A DNA stretch of 64,000 bases from Heyndrickxia acidicola. GTDB taxonomy: Bacteria > Bacillota > Bacilli > Bacillales > Bacillaceae_C. The position numbers were made by a program, and so were the translations under genes. The stretch lies in assembly GCF_001636425.1 (NCBI RefSeq), contig NZ_KV440953.1, forward strand, positions 4,460,001-4,524,000, given 5' to 3'. The notes under the pieces were generated by a model. It did not search any database, was not told where the DNA came from, and saw nothing but the letters and a program-made list of their open reading frames with translations. Each line of letters begins with the position of its first letter. Position 1 is the stretch's first letter. Positions 7,950 to 16,839 of the stretch are shown piece after piece.

Positions 7950-8588
7950 ATGACAAAACAAGCTCCTACAAAAGAAGAGATTTTGTATCTTATTAAAAAG
8001 TATAAAAAGCTGAGCGTGACGGACTTTGAAGCGCACCTGGGAATCACTGGTATGGCTATCCGCAGGCATTTGAATAAATTAGAAGCCGATGGTCTCATTG
8101 AGACTGAGACCATCCGCCAGAATATGGGGAGGCCTGTCCAGCTGTATGGGTTAACCAAGCAGGGAGAGGGGTGGTTCCCTAAGAATTATTCCAGCATAAC
8201 CGTTGACTTTCTTCAGGATATCGAAGAAATAAACGGACCGGAAATGATTGATTCTTTATTTGAAAAGAGAGAAACAAGACTGGAAAAGAAATACAAAGAT
8301 CGGATCGAAGATAAAAATTTGGCAGAGAGAGTCGCAGAGCTGGCAAAAATTCAAAATGAAAATGGTTATATGGTGGAGTGGGAAGATAAAGGAAACGGGG
8401 AGTATGAGCTGATAGAATACAATTGCCCGATTTTTGAAGTCGCACATCGTTACACAAAAGCATGTGCATGTGAGCAATCGTTATTTAAAAAGGTTTTACA
8501 AACGGACCAAATAGAGCAAGCCTGCTGTATGGCAAAGGGCGGAAAGCATTGTAAATATATTATTCGTGAACAGGCTGCAGCACAATAA
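7950..8588 (+). CDS. SufR-like winged-helix regulator with a C-terminal cysteine cluster
   Basis: A 212-residue transcription factor of the ArsR/DeoR-like type. Residues 8-65 form a winged helix (TDFEAHLGITGMAIRRHLNK with the wing RQNMGRPVQLYGLT). The C-terminal half contains CPIFEVAHRYTKACAC and later ACCMAKGGKHC, that is Cx12CxC, then CC and C. The spacing C-x12-C is the one used to hold a Fe-S cluster in cyanobacterial SufR, so this protein probably senses cluster status. ATG 7950 is placed by AAGGGGTGG; an in-frame ATG at 7809 lacks a site. It is divergent from the ferredoxin gene, its most likely target besides itself. Confidence 0.75.
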   Translation: MTKQAPTKEEILYLIKKYKKLSVTDFEAHLGITGMAIRRHLNKLEADGLIETETIRQNMGRPVQLYGLTKQGEGWFPKNYSSITVDFLQDIEEINGPEMIDSLFEKRETRLEKKYKDRIEDKNLAERVAELAKIQNENGYMVEWEDKGNGEYELIEYNCPIFEVAHRYTKACACEQSLFKKVLQTDQIEQACCMAKGGKHCKYIIREQAAAQ

Positions 8589-8730
8589 GTGCTCAGCTTT
8601 TTTTCTTTGCTTAGCTAATTACGTAAAGCGGTTGACTGAAGAAAATTACGTAAATACTAACAAAAAAATCGCAATCCCCGAGAAATGATTGGATGTGTAC
8701 TTCCAAAAACCATGTTAAGTAAGCAAAAAT

Positions 8731-9111
8731 CCCGAAGGAGCCGGCCGCCCCGCGGAAAATGAGTGTCTGCAAGCGGAGATCAACTGGCAGGAGAACAGGG
8801 CACTTTCCTTGACTCTGTTACATCCGAAGTAGACTTGAACTTAATGTTGATTGGAGCGGAAGGTACGAGACTCCTGCGGGAAAAGCGGACTTAGGGAGAC
8901 CCTGCAGGAGCTTGCGGCGAGGAGGCTCCCGGCCGTCCCGAGGAAAGCGAGTACCTGCAGCGAAAATCAACCAGCAGGATGATCATGGCACATTCTCATG
9001 GCTCTGTTGCATCTGAGTAGACTTGAACCCAAAGTTTGATTGAAGTGCAATTTGCGCGACTCCTGCATAGAAAAGCGAAATATGAGGCAGCCCCCTGTAC
9101 GAGCATACGGC
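8731..9111. repeat. Family B repeat group in the 8.6-9.3 kb gene-free gap
   Basis: A broken copy at 8731-8788, a full copy at 8846-8971 and a decayed copy from about 9034 to 9111. The full copy opens with GTTGATTGGAGCGGAAGG, contains the complementary segments ACTCCTGCGGG and CCCTGCAGGAG, and closes with AAAATCAAC, so its ends are inverted repeats. The copies are joined by linkers containing GGCTCTGTTGCATC or GACTCTGTTACATC. I see no gene in the gap. Confidence 0.75.
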
Positions 9112-9212
9112 AAAAATTCTCCTCATCCACATGCAAAAAACATATACACTCATCGGAAATCAAAAGGCAGAGCAACTGAGCCGATGCAAAAATATATCTA
9201 ATTACCACCTGA

Positions 9213-9228
9213 TTGTAAGCGCTTGAGT
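9213..9228 (+). promoter_or_regulatory. Possible cre (CcpA) site upstream of phoP
   Basis: TTGTAAGCGCTTGAGT matches the left half of the catabolite-responsive element consensus WTGNAANCGNWNNCWW, with two mismatches on the right. In B. subtilis CcpA represses phoPR, so the position is sensible. The match is imperfect. Confidence 0.35.
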
Positions 9229-9300
9229 TATTTTGAAGGGTGACATACCCATCTTTACAGACTACAATGAAGAAAAAGAGTATTTTTGGAGGGGCATAAA

Positions 9301-9996
9301 GTGAGCAGAATTTTAGTAGTAGACGATGAGCCATCGATTGTAACATTATTAAAATTTAATCTTGAACAAGCAGGCTTCACAGTTGAAACAGCTTTAAACG
9401 GAACAGAAGGGTACAAGCTTGCTTCCGGTGAAACCCATGATCTGATTGTCTTGGATTTAATGCTTCCGGGAATGGATGGTATGGAAATCTGTAAAAGGCT
9501 CCGCCAAGAAAAAATAAAAACCCCTATTTTAATGCTGACAGCCAAGGGAGATGAGTTTGATAAAATCCTCGGCCTTGAGCTTGGAGCAGATGACTATTTA
9601 ACAAAACCGTTCAGCCCTCGCGAGGTTGTGGCGAGAATCAAAGCCATTTTAAGAAGGGCAAAAACAGAAGAGGAAGATACCAGCAAGAATGAAAAGCTGA
9701 TTTCCATCGGTGATTTGGCAATCTATCCGGATCAATTTGAAGCCCATTTCAAAGGTGAAAAGCTGGTCCTTACGCCTAAGGAATTCGAGCTGCTGCTTTA
9801 TTTAGGCAATCATAATGGAAAAGTATTAAGCCGCGATCAGCTGCTTGATGCGGTCTGGGATTATGATTATGCAGGCGATACCCGGATTGTCGATGTGCAT
9901 ATCAGCCACCTGCGGGAAAAAATTGAAGAGGATACAAGGCAGCCGAAATATATTAAAACCGTCAGGGGATTCGGCTATAAAATGGAAGGGATGTAA
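9301..9996 (+). CDS. phoP: Response regulator PhoP
   Basis: A 231-residue OmpR/PhoB-type response regulator for phosphate starvation. The receiver domain (residues 1-120) has the acidic pair D8-D9, phosphoacceptor Asp52 in VLDLMLPG, Thr in MLTAKGD and Lys in LTKPF. The winged-helix DNA-binding domain follows (LTPKEFELLLYL...DVHISHLREKI...VRGFGYKME). The GTG at 9301 is the probable start: GGAGGGG lies six bases upstream, whereas the in-frame TTG at 9286 overlaps that site. It is followed two bases later by its sensor kinase, and its targets probably include the pst operon starting at 13.96 kb. A possible cre site lies upstream. Confidence 0.93.
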   Translation: MSRILVVDDEPSIVTLLKFNLEQAGFTVETALNGTEGYKLASGETHDLIVLDLMLPGMDGMEICKRLRQEKIKTPILMLTAKGDEFDKILGLELGADDYLTKPFSPREVVARIKAILRRAKTEEEDTSKNEKLISIGDLAIYPDQFEAHFKGEKLVLTPKEFELLLYLGNHNGKVLSRDQLLDAVWDYDYAGDTRIVDVHISHLREKIEEDTRQPKYIKTVRGFGYKMEGM

Positions 9997-9998
9997 GG

Positions 9999-11771
9999 AT
10001 GAATAAGCTTTGGCTCCGAATTTCCCTCACCTTTCTCCTTCTTCTTACCGTTGTATTGGCGGGTGTAGGGTTATTTATCGGTGATGTAATGAAGCAAACC
10101 TATATGAACATGTCAAGGCACCAGCTGTCACAGGATGCCGACCTTGTTTATAATGTTGTCAGTCCTAAAGAAGTGCTGGATGAATCTCCAGCCATTCAAG
10201 GGAAAATAGAGAATTTTTACAAAGACCATCAGCCAAGGATTACTATCATTAATTTAAAGGGAAAGGTCTTGGCAGATTCGAATCATGACCCTGAAACCAT
10301 GGAAAATCATTCGAAAAGGCCTGAATTTCTGGGAGTGGTGGCGCAGCACAAGAAAAGCAGCGAATCCATCAGATACAGCAAAACACTGGGCTACAGCATG
10401 ATGTATTTGGCCAAGCCTCTCGTGTATCACGGGAAAACCATTGCTGTGGTTCGAGTGGCTTTTGCGCTTGACAACATTGAAAGGGTCTTGAAAAATCTGT
10501 GGATCAGTTTCGGCTTGGCGATGGCGATTACGCTTATCCTATCCGCTTTGATTGGAATCCGGATGGCAAAAGGCTTTACAAGGCCGATTGAAGCCATCAT
10601 TGAGGTGGCGCAAAGGCTGACAAAGAAGGACTATAAAAGTAGGGTTACCATTAAAACGACAGGTGAAATGGAACAGCTTTCGGATGCGGTTAATGAGCTT
10701 GCCCGCAGTCTGCAGACGCAAATGGAAGAAATTCGTGAAAATCAGCAGCGGCTGACTGGTGTGCTCTCCAATATGGTGAGCGGCGTGATGCTGATCAATA
10801 CGGATGGAAGGATTATGCTTGTTAACCGGGCAATGGAAGAGATGATTGCTAGAAAGAATGACCAGCTGCTGGGTAAATTACATATTGAGGCAGGTAAAAA
10901 TTTCGGGCTGAGCCAGCTGATTGGACGCAGCCTGAAGGAAGGGGTCAGCATCCACGAAGAGGTACATGTCTATTTTCCTGCTGAAAGAATACTGGATGCG
11001 CATGTGGCGCCGTCCATCGGTGAAAATGGGGAGATAAAAGGCGTTATTACTGTCTTTCATGACATCACAGAAATCAGAAGGCTTGAAAAAATGAGAAGCG
11101 AATTCGTTGCGAACGTATCACATGAATTGAAAACCCCTGTTACTTCCTTAAAAGGATTTGCGGAGACGCTTTTGGATGGAGCGATGCATGATGAGGAGAT
11201 ATTACGTTCTTTTCTAACTATCATGCTGGAAGAAAGCGAGCGGCTGCACCGCCTAATTGCAGATATTCTGGATCTCTCTAAGATTGAACAACACAAACTG
11301 CCATTAAATCCTGTCAAGCTGGATATTGTAAACCTGATACTGGAAACGGTCAGCACATTACGTGAAGAAGCGAATAAGAAAAAGCTTGAAATTGAGCTTC
11401 CTAAAACGGAAAGCCTGCTGATGGAGGCTGATAAGGACAGGCTTCAGCAAATTATTCTGAACCTCGTGGCGAATGCTCTTTCCTACACACCAGAAGGAGG
11501 AACTATTACGGTAGATGTGATGGATAAGGGGCAGGAAGTAGAATTGGATGTCAAGGATACCGGCATAGGTATTTCAAAAAAGGACCTTCCCCGCATATTT
11601 GAGCGCTTTTACCGTGTGGATAAGGCCCGGTCCCGGCAGTCAGGCGGAACTGGCCTTGGGCTTGCGATTGTAAAGCATTTAGTAGAATCGCATCACGGCC
11701 ATATTAAAGTGGAGAGTGAAGAGGGGAAAGGAACTTCCTTTATGATTACACTTCCGAAATACCAGGCATAG
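9999..11771 (+). CDS. phoR: Phosphate sensor histidine kinase PhoR
   Basis: A 590-residue membrane kinase. Helix 1 is at residues 7-29, followed by an extracytoplasmic PAS-like domain, a second helix around 165-187, HAMP (188-240), a cytoplasmic PAS domain (about 245-350), the dimerisation domain with the H box FVANVSHELKTPVTSL (His375), and the ATPase domain with N box (LVANALSYTPEGG), DTGIGI, FERFYR and GGTGLGLAIV. It phosphorylates PhoP when phosphate is low. The gene is translationally close to phoP, with two bases between them, and a strong terminator closes the operon. Length and order agree with B. subtilis PhoR. Confidence 0.93.
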   Translation: MNKLWLRISLTFLLLLTVVLAGVGLFIGDVMKQTYMNMSRHQLSQDADLVYNVVSPKEVLDESPAIQGKIENFYKDHQPRITIINLKGKVLADSNHDPETMENHSKRPEFLGVVAQHKKSSESIRYSKTLGYSMMYLAKPLVYHGKTIAVVRVAFALDNIERVLKNLWISFGLAMAITLILSALIGIRMAKGFTRPIEAIIEVAQRLTKKDYKSRVTIKTTGEMEQLSDAVNELARSLQTQMEEIRENQQRLTGVLSNMVSGVMLINTDGRIMLVNRAMEEMIARKNDQLLGKLHIEAGKNFGLSQLIGRSLKEGVSIHEEVHVYFPAERILDAHVAPSIGENGEIKGVITVFHDITEIRRLEKMRSEFVANVSHELKTPVTSLKGFAETLLDGAMHDEEILRSFLTIMLEESERLHRLIADILDLSKIEQHKLPLNPVKLDIVNLILETVSTLREEANKKKLEIELPKTESLLMEADKDRLQQIILNLVANALSYTPEGGTITVDVMDKGQEVELDVKDTGIGISKKDLPRIFERFYRVDKARSRQSGGTGLGLAIVKHLVESHHGHIKVESEEGKGTSFMITLPKYQA

Positions 11772-11772
11772 G

Positions 11773-11811
11773 AACACCCAGCTCTTGTAGACGGAGCTGG
11801 GTGTTTTTTTT
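11773..11811 (+). terminator. Intrinsic terminator of phoPR
   Basis: AACACCCAGCTC and GAGCTGGGTGTT form a 12 bp perfect stem followed by a T run. Confidence 0.92.
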
Positions 11812-11871
11812 GGAAGATAGGAGTATATAAAATTCATCATTAAATAAATTATTTAGCGAGTGTAGTCTCTG

Positions 11872-12608
11872 TCTAGCTCCAGCGCTTATCTGCCAGCGGA
11901 TTTCTGCGTCCTCTCACTAAGATAAGTCAGCATCTAGTTTCCTTTATCTCAGTCGAGGACTTTGAAATCCGTACGCCGATGAGCAAGGCGCCTCCGCTTT
12001 TCTTATTGTCTAGCTCCAGCGCCTATCGGCTAGCGGATTTCTCCGTCTCCTCCCTACGATAAGTCAACATCAGCTCGTACCTCGCTGTGTATCCTTTATC
12101 TCAGTCAGAGATTACGGAATCCGTACGCCGATGAGCAAGGCGTCTCGCTTTTCTTATTGTCTAGCTCCGGCGCCTATCGGCGAGCGGATTTCTCCGTCTC
12201 CTCCCTACGATAAGTCCACATCAGCTCGTACCTCGCTGTGTATCCTTTATCTCGGTCAGGGACTACGGAATCCGTCCGCCGATGAGCAAGGCGTCTCGCT
12301 TTTCTTATTGTCTAGCTCCGGCGCCTATCGGCTAGCGGATTTCTCCGTCTCCTCCCTACGATAAGTCAACATCAGCTCGTACCTCGCTGTGTATCCTTTA
12401 TCTCAGTTAGAGACTACGGAATCCGTACGCCGATGAGCAAGTCGCCTGCGCTTTTCTTATTGTCTAGCTCCGGCGCCTATCGGCTAGCGGATTTCTCCGT
12501 CTCCTCCCTACGATAAGTCAACATCAGCTCGTACCTCGCTGTGTATCCTTTATCTCAGTCAGAGACTACGGAATCCGTACGCCGATGAGCAAGGCGCCTC
12601 CGCTTTTC
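11872..12608. repeat. Family A repeat cluster, five diverged units
   Basis: Units begin with TCTAGCTCC at 11872, 12009, 12160, 12311 and 12463; the first is shortened (137 bp), the rest 151-152 bp. They share CTATCGGCTAGCGGATTT, ATCAGCTCGTACCTCGCTG and CCGTACGCCGATGAGCAAG with the outer units of the 5.5-7.4 kb array but differ from each other at several sites, so this cluster is older. The last unit runs directly into the stop codon of the gene at 12609. It fills the gap after the phoPR terminator; no gene is seen. Confidence 0.9.
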
Positions 12609-13610
12609 TTATTTACTCAATTTGTTTCGATCCTCTGCCTGAGGAGGCTCTTCCATCCATCCGTTTTTCACCATTAATTTGGCCCCTTCATGTGCATATT
12701 CAAAGACATCCTTTGCAGAGATCATAACTTTTGCAGAAATATCATTTCTCAAGCTAAAGGCTGTTCCCAATGCATTGCTGCCGAGTGAGAAGCTGCAAAG
12801 AAGGCTGACGACGTACATCATAAATTTATCGGAATAAGGAGGCTCCGTGGATGTTGTCATCGATCCGCCTGATGATACGGGTATTGGCAGGTTACTCTCT
12901 ATGAAAAAACTGCTGAACGCCGTGATAATGCTTTGTGCCAGCTCTTTCCCTTTGACAAAGTACTTCTTGATTTCTGGATCCTTAGCCGTTTGGGCAAAGC
13001 TGATAATTAACTGCATACCGGTGATATTGGATCCGATGGAATGGTATAAATGGGCAATCTCTACTGTATTTAGGGAACGTTTATCCCCTATCAGATTAAA
13101 TCCGCTCATATAGCTTTTACTTTTAACAAATTCAACTGAATTTGGCATGGAGACATAGGGAGGCGTTGCCAAAAAGCCCTTTTTTAATAAGTATTGTGTA
13201 CAGCTGGCGTAAACCTCCTGTGTGAGAGCCGTAAGCTCTTGATATAGTAGGATGATGTCATCACGTGTAGACATGCTTAAATGGAGTGTATGCATTCCCA
13301 TGCTGATTTCTTTCATTAAGCGAAGCCAAAGAATGTCCATACCATTCTCATAAAGGGCTGGGGCACTCTTGTTGACATCCACTTCTGTAAATCCTATTGG
13401 AACAACCGCATTTTCATTTTGAAATATGGTCTCAATTTTATGGATATAAGGCTTGATTTTTTCGTACAAATTCTCCATTATGGCCTTGGCATCATCATCC
13501 TTGGCTGTGGCAATTAAATAGGCAAGCATATGAAGAGTGAGCGTTTTTTGCTGATAGGTCATCCAAAGCGTCCCTAGCTCACTCGAGGTAATCGTTGATT
13601 TAGCGGGCAT
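12609..13610 (-). CDS. DUF3231 family protein (two-fold helical repeat)
   Basis: A 333-residue protein built from two related helical halves (about 1-165 and 166-333). Each half begins with a segment of the type LGTLWMTYQQ or VEIAHLYHSI and carries a pattern like ferritin or coat-F helical bundles. The family (DUF3231) occurs in spore-forming Bacillaceae and has no settled function. There is no signal peptide and no membrane helix. The start ATG at 13610 follows GGAGGTG at good distance. It is a single gene facing away from the pst operon, so the 350 bp between them carry promoters for both directions. The stop codon directly abuts the family A repeats. Confidence 0.8.
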   Translation of the reverse strand: MPAKSTITSSELGTLWMTYQQKTLTLHMLAYLIATAKDDDAKAIMENLYEKIKPYIHKIETIFQNENAVVPIGFTEVDVNKSAPALYENGMDILWLRLMKEISMGMHTLHLSMSTRDDIILLYQELTALTQEVYASCTQYLLKKGFLATPPYVSMPNSVEFVKSKSYMSGFNLIGDKRSLNTVEIAHLYHSIGSNITGMQLIISFAQTAKDPEIKKYFVKGKELAQSIITAFSSFFIESNLPIPVSSGGSMTTSTEPPYSDKFMMYVVSLLCSFSLGSNALGTAFSLRNDISAKVMISAKDVFEYAHEGAKLMVKNGWMEEPPQAEDRNKLSK

Positions 13611-13859
13611 ATTCGCACCTCCAAATAGTCTTATACCAACTAATGTCCCCGGAAAATGGATGTTGATTCCAAAGAATCAGGAATTTTTTTATATAAAGAG
13701 GTTAAAGTAATAAAGAAAAATGGGGAAAGAAAGGAGAAATGATATAAAAATGTGTTAGTGGAAATTTGTTGGATACGGTCGAAAAAAAGCAGATAAACTC
13801 GAAAAAAAGAGAGTTTTTGGTGTTTCAATGACATGAAACTTCATAATTAGGGTTCCGAC

Positions 13860-13918
13860 TTTACAATATCTTAACAATTCATTAACACGGGCTTAATACC
13901 CAGGGCTTATCTTATTCT
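13860..13918 (+). promoter_or_regulatory. Pho box and promoter of the pst operon
   Basis: Four hexamers of the PhoP-binding type lie on one face of the helix: TTTACA (13860), TTAACA (13871), TTAACA (13882) and TTAATA (13893), each 11 bp after the last. B. subtilis PhoP binds such TT(A/T/C)ACA direct repeats with about 5 bp spacers. TATTCT at 13913-13918 is a fair -10 box with the Pho box occupying the -35 position. This ties the pst operon to the PhoP/PhoR pair encoded 2 kb upstream. Confidence 0.88.
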
Positions 13919-13961
13919 ATGTAAGTTACAAAATTATAACTCTACTAGGGGGCAATGAAGA

Positions 13962-14879
13962 ATGAAAAAAAGATTCATAGCTATGTTCAGTATGTTGCTG
14001 TTGTTCGCTTTTGTAGCAGCAGGCTGCGGAAGTAAATCAAACACCGGCAATGGTGCAAAAGCAACAGACGGCAGCACTGGCGCTGCAAAATCTGGAGCAA
14101 CAGGAACAATCACAGCTGTAGGATCTACTGCGCTGCAGCCATTAGCTCAGGAAGCTGCGAGTGAATATATGAATAACAATTCTGGTGCAACTATTAACGT
14201 ACAAGGCGGCGGAAGCGGCACTGGTTTAAGTAAAGTTGTAGAAGGCGCAGTACAAGTTGGTAACTCAGACGTATTTGCAGAAGAAAAGCAAGGAATTGAT
14301 GCAAGCAAAATCGTTGACCATAAAGTAGCAGTAGTTGGTATGGGACCAGTAGTAAATAAAGATGCTGGCGTTACCAACATCACAAAAAAACAATTAATCG
14401 ATATTTTCACTGGCAAAGTGACAAACTGGAAACAAGTTGGCGGAAAAGATGAAAAAATCGTTGTGATCAACCGTGCACAAGGATCTGGAACAAGAACAGT
14501 ATTTGAAAAATGGGCACTTGGCGGAGCTACACCTGTAAAAGCACAAGAACAAGATTCATCTGGTACTGTACAAAAAATCGTAAGCCAAACACCTGGTGCT
14601 ATCAGCTATCTAGCGTTCTCTTATTTCAATAATACAATTCAACCATTAAATGTGGATGGTGTTCAACCAACAGTAGCTAATGTTGAAAATAACACTTGGA
14701 AAATCTGGGCTTATGAGCATATGTATACAAACGGACAACCTACAGGTCTTACAAAAGATTTCTTAGATTATATGGATTCAAGCAGTGTTCAAAGCACACT
14801 GGTATCAAAACTTGGTTATATCCCAGTAACGGATATGAAAGTTGACCGTGACGCAAAGGGAACTATCACGAAAAAATAA
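13962..14879 (+). CDS. pstS: Phosphate-binding lipoprotein PstS
   Basis: A 305-residue periplasmic-type binding protein of the high-affinity phosphate ABC importer. The lipoprotein signal ends in VAAGC (Cys22) and is followed by a Gly/Ser/Thr-rich linker. Phosphate-contact motifs are visible: VGSTALQPLA, GGGSGTGLS, and RAQGSGTRTVFE. It binds phosphate outside the membrane and hands it to PstC/PstA. AGGGGGCAATGAAGA precedes ATG 13962. It is the first gene of pstS-pstC-pstA-pstB-pstB-phoU and lies directly behind a four-repeat Pho box. A stem-loop separates it from pstC, which would favour surplus PstS over the permease. Confidence 0.95.
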   Translation: MKKRFIAMFSMLLLFAFVAAGCGSKSNTGNGAKATDGSTGAAKSGATGTITAVGSTALQPLAQEAASEYMNNNSGATINVQGGGSGTGLSKVVEGAVQVGNSDVFAEEKQGIDASKIVDHKVAVVGMGPVVNKDAGVTNITKKQLIDIFTGKVTNWKQVGGKDEKIVVINRAQGSGTRTVFEKWALGGATPVKAQEQDSSGTVQKIVSQTPGAISYLAFSYFNNTIQPLNVDGVQPTVANVENNTWKIWAYEHMYTNGQPTGLTKDFLDYMDSSSVQSTLVSKLGYIPVTDMKVDRDAKGTITKK

Positions 14880-14898
14880 TGTAAAAACAAAAAAGATT

Positions 14899-14998
14899 TA
14901 AAGCTGAAAATGGGCTGAATGCCAGCTCCTGCGCCCGGTTCCTTAAGTTCACTTGATTGCAAAATCAACGCTTAAGGGACAGGGCTTGTCAGCTTTTT
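14899..14998 (+). terminator. Leaky terminator or processing stem-loop between pstS and pstC
   Basis: AAAGCTGA at 14900 and TCAGCTTT at 14989 close a long structure holding the inner pairs CCTTAAG / CTTAAGG and TTGATT / AATCAA, followed by TTTTTCT. Placed after the binding-protein gene, it probably limits transcription into pstC or protects the pstS transcript. Confidence 0.6.
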
Positions 14999-15027
14999 CT
15001 ACCACCTCATGGAAAGGGGAAGGAGTA

Positions 15028-15945
15028 ATGGAATTAGAAAAAGCGCAACCGCGAGTGAAATCAAAAATTGGAATTGAGAGGCGCGGCCGAATTACAGCAT
15101 TCTTGTGTGTTGCAATTATGGTAGTCATTGCTGTTTCCATTCTGTTTATGGTTGCTTCAAAAGGTTTAAGTACATTCTTTGTCAATAAAGCAAATGTCTT
15201 GAGTTTTCTTACAGGAACAAACTGGGATCCATCTTCAAAAGATGCTTCCGGCAGCCCGATTGTAGGGGCGCTTCCTTTAATTATTGGATCCTTCGGGGTT
15301 ACCTTTTTAGCAGCACTGCTTTGTTCACCATTAGCCATTGGGGGAGCCGTGTTCATGACGGAAATTTCCCCGCAATTTGGAAAAAGAATTCTCCAGCCTG
15401 TTATGGAGCTTTTAGTGGGAATTCCATCTGTTGTGTATGGCTTTATCGGTCTTTCTGTCATTATTCCTATCTTCCGAAATCATGTAGGCGGCAGCGGATT
15501 TGGAATCGGGGCAGGCACCATCGTCCTTTTGGTCATGATTCTGCCAACCATTACAAGTCTTTCTGTTGATGCTATTAAGGCTGTACCTGGATCGCTTCGT
15601 GAGGCGTCACTGGCTCTAGGAGCTACACGCTGGCAGACCATTTATCGTGTTGTATTACGATCAGCCCTTCCAGGTTTATTGACTGCGATTGTATTCGGTA
15701 TGGCAAGGGCATTTGGAGAAGCACTCGCTGTGCAAATGGTCATCGGGAATGATGCTGTGCTTCCTAAATCTTTGGTTCAGCCAGCAGCCACTCTGACCAG
15801 TATTTTAACAATGGGCATGGGGAACACGGTCATGGGCCAAGCCGATAACAATGCACTCTGGTCATTGGCTTTAGTTCTATTATTAATGTCACTTGTCTTT
15901 ATTCTGGTGGTTCGATTACTAGGACGCAGGAGGATGTTTAAATGA
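15028..15945 (+). CDS. pstC: Phosphate ABC transporter permease PstC
   Basis: A 305-residue permease with six hydrophobic segments. The cytoplasmic coupling loop is present as LREASLALGATRWQTIYRVVLRSALPGL (the EAA motif that docks on PstB), preceded by GIPSVVYGFIGL, a PstC/PstA hallmark. ATG 15028 is set by AAGGGGAAGGAG; a longer in-frame start at 14953 would run through the pstS-pstC stem-loop and lacks a site. It overlaps pstA by four bases (ATGA), so the two subunits are translationally coupled. Confidence 0.94.
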   Translation: MELEKAQPRVKSKIGIERRGRITAFLCVAIMVVIAVSILFMVASKGLSTFFVNKANVLSFLTGTNWDPSSKDASGSPIVGALPLIIGSFGVTFLAALLCSPLAIGGAVFMTEISPQFGKRILQPVMELLVGIPSVVYGFIGLSVIIPIFRNHVGGSGFGIGAGTIVLLVMILPTITSLSVDAIKAVPGSLREASLALGATRWQTIYRVVLRSALPGLLTAIVFGMARAFGEALAVQMVIGNDAVLPKSLVQPAATLTSILTMGMGNTVMGQADNNALWSLALVLLLMSLVFILVVRLLGRRRMFK

Positions 15946-16826
15946 ATGCAAAGATCGCAGACCGCATTGCAACAGGCGTGTTCTATTTGATTGCTCTCGT
16001 GATTGTATTAATTTTAGCTGGATTATTAGGATATATACTTGTTAATGGTTTGAAGCATGTAAGCTGGCACTTCATTACTTCCCCGCCGCAGAACTTTTTG
16101 GCTGGAGGCGGTATTGGGCCGCAGCTGTTCAATTCGTTTTATCTGCTTGTTATTACCATGATTATCAGTATTCCTCTGTCATTGGGAGCTGGAATCTATA
16201 TGGCCGAGTATGCAAAGAACAATTTCTTCACTAATACGCTTCGTACGATCATTGAGGTTCTTTCCTCTCTGCCATCCATTGTTGTTGGTTTGTTTGGATT
16301 TTTATTCTTTGTTTTAAAAATGGGCTGGGGTTTTTCCATTCTATCTGGCGCCCTCGCATTAACCGTATTTAACCTGCCATTAATGGTAAGGGTTGTAGAA
16401 GATTCATTACGCAATGTTCCCGGTACGCAGAGAGAAGCAGGACTGGCGCTCGGCGTATCAAGATGGGAAACCATTACCACCGTTATGTTGCCGGCCGCAC
16501 TGCCGGGGATTATAACAGGAGTCATTTTAGCAGCTGGAAGAGTCTTTGGTGAAGCAGCAGCATTAATCTATACCGCTGGAATGAGTTCTGCAAACCTCGA
16601 CTTTACAGATTGGAACCCTTTAGATTCTGTATCACCGTTAAATCCATTGCGCCCCGCAGAAACTCTTGCCGTCCATATTTGGAAGATTAATGGTGAGGGA
16701 ATCATGCCGGATGTCGGTGCTATTTCAAGCGGAGCTTCCGCAGTACTGATCATTTTCATTTTGTTATTCAACATTTCAGCAAGATGGATAGGAAAATTGA
16801 TTTATCGCAAGATGACAGCATCTTAA
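15942..16826 (+). CDS. pstA: Phosphate ABC transporter permease PstA
   Basis: A 294-residue second permease subunit with about six membrane helices. It contains [14 protein letters not shown] and the coupling loop [26 protein letters not shown], equivalent to those in PstC. It pairs with PstC to form the phosphate channel. The start ATG overlaps the pstC stop as ATGA, and the stop is 13 bp upstream of the first pstB. Confidence 0.94.
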   Translation: MNAKIADRIATGVFYLIALVIVLILAGLLGYILVNGLKHVSWHFITSPPQNFLAGGGIGPQLFNSFYLLVITMIISIPLSLGAGIYMAEYAKNNFFTNTLRTIIEVLSSLPSIVVGLFGFLFFVLKMGWGFSILSGALALTVFNLPLMVRVVEDSLRNVPGTQREAGLALGVSRWETITTVMLPAALPGIITGVILAAGRVFGEAAALIYTAGMSSANLDFTDWNPLDSVSPLNPLRPAETLAVHIWKINGEGIMPDVGAISSGASAVLIIFILLFNISARWIGKLIYRKMTAS

Positions 16827-16839
16827 AGGAGTGGATAAA

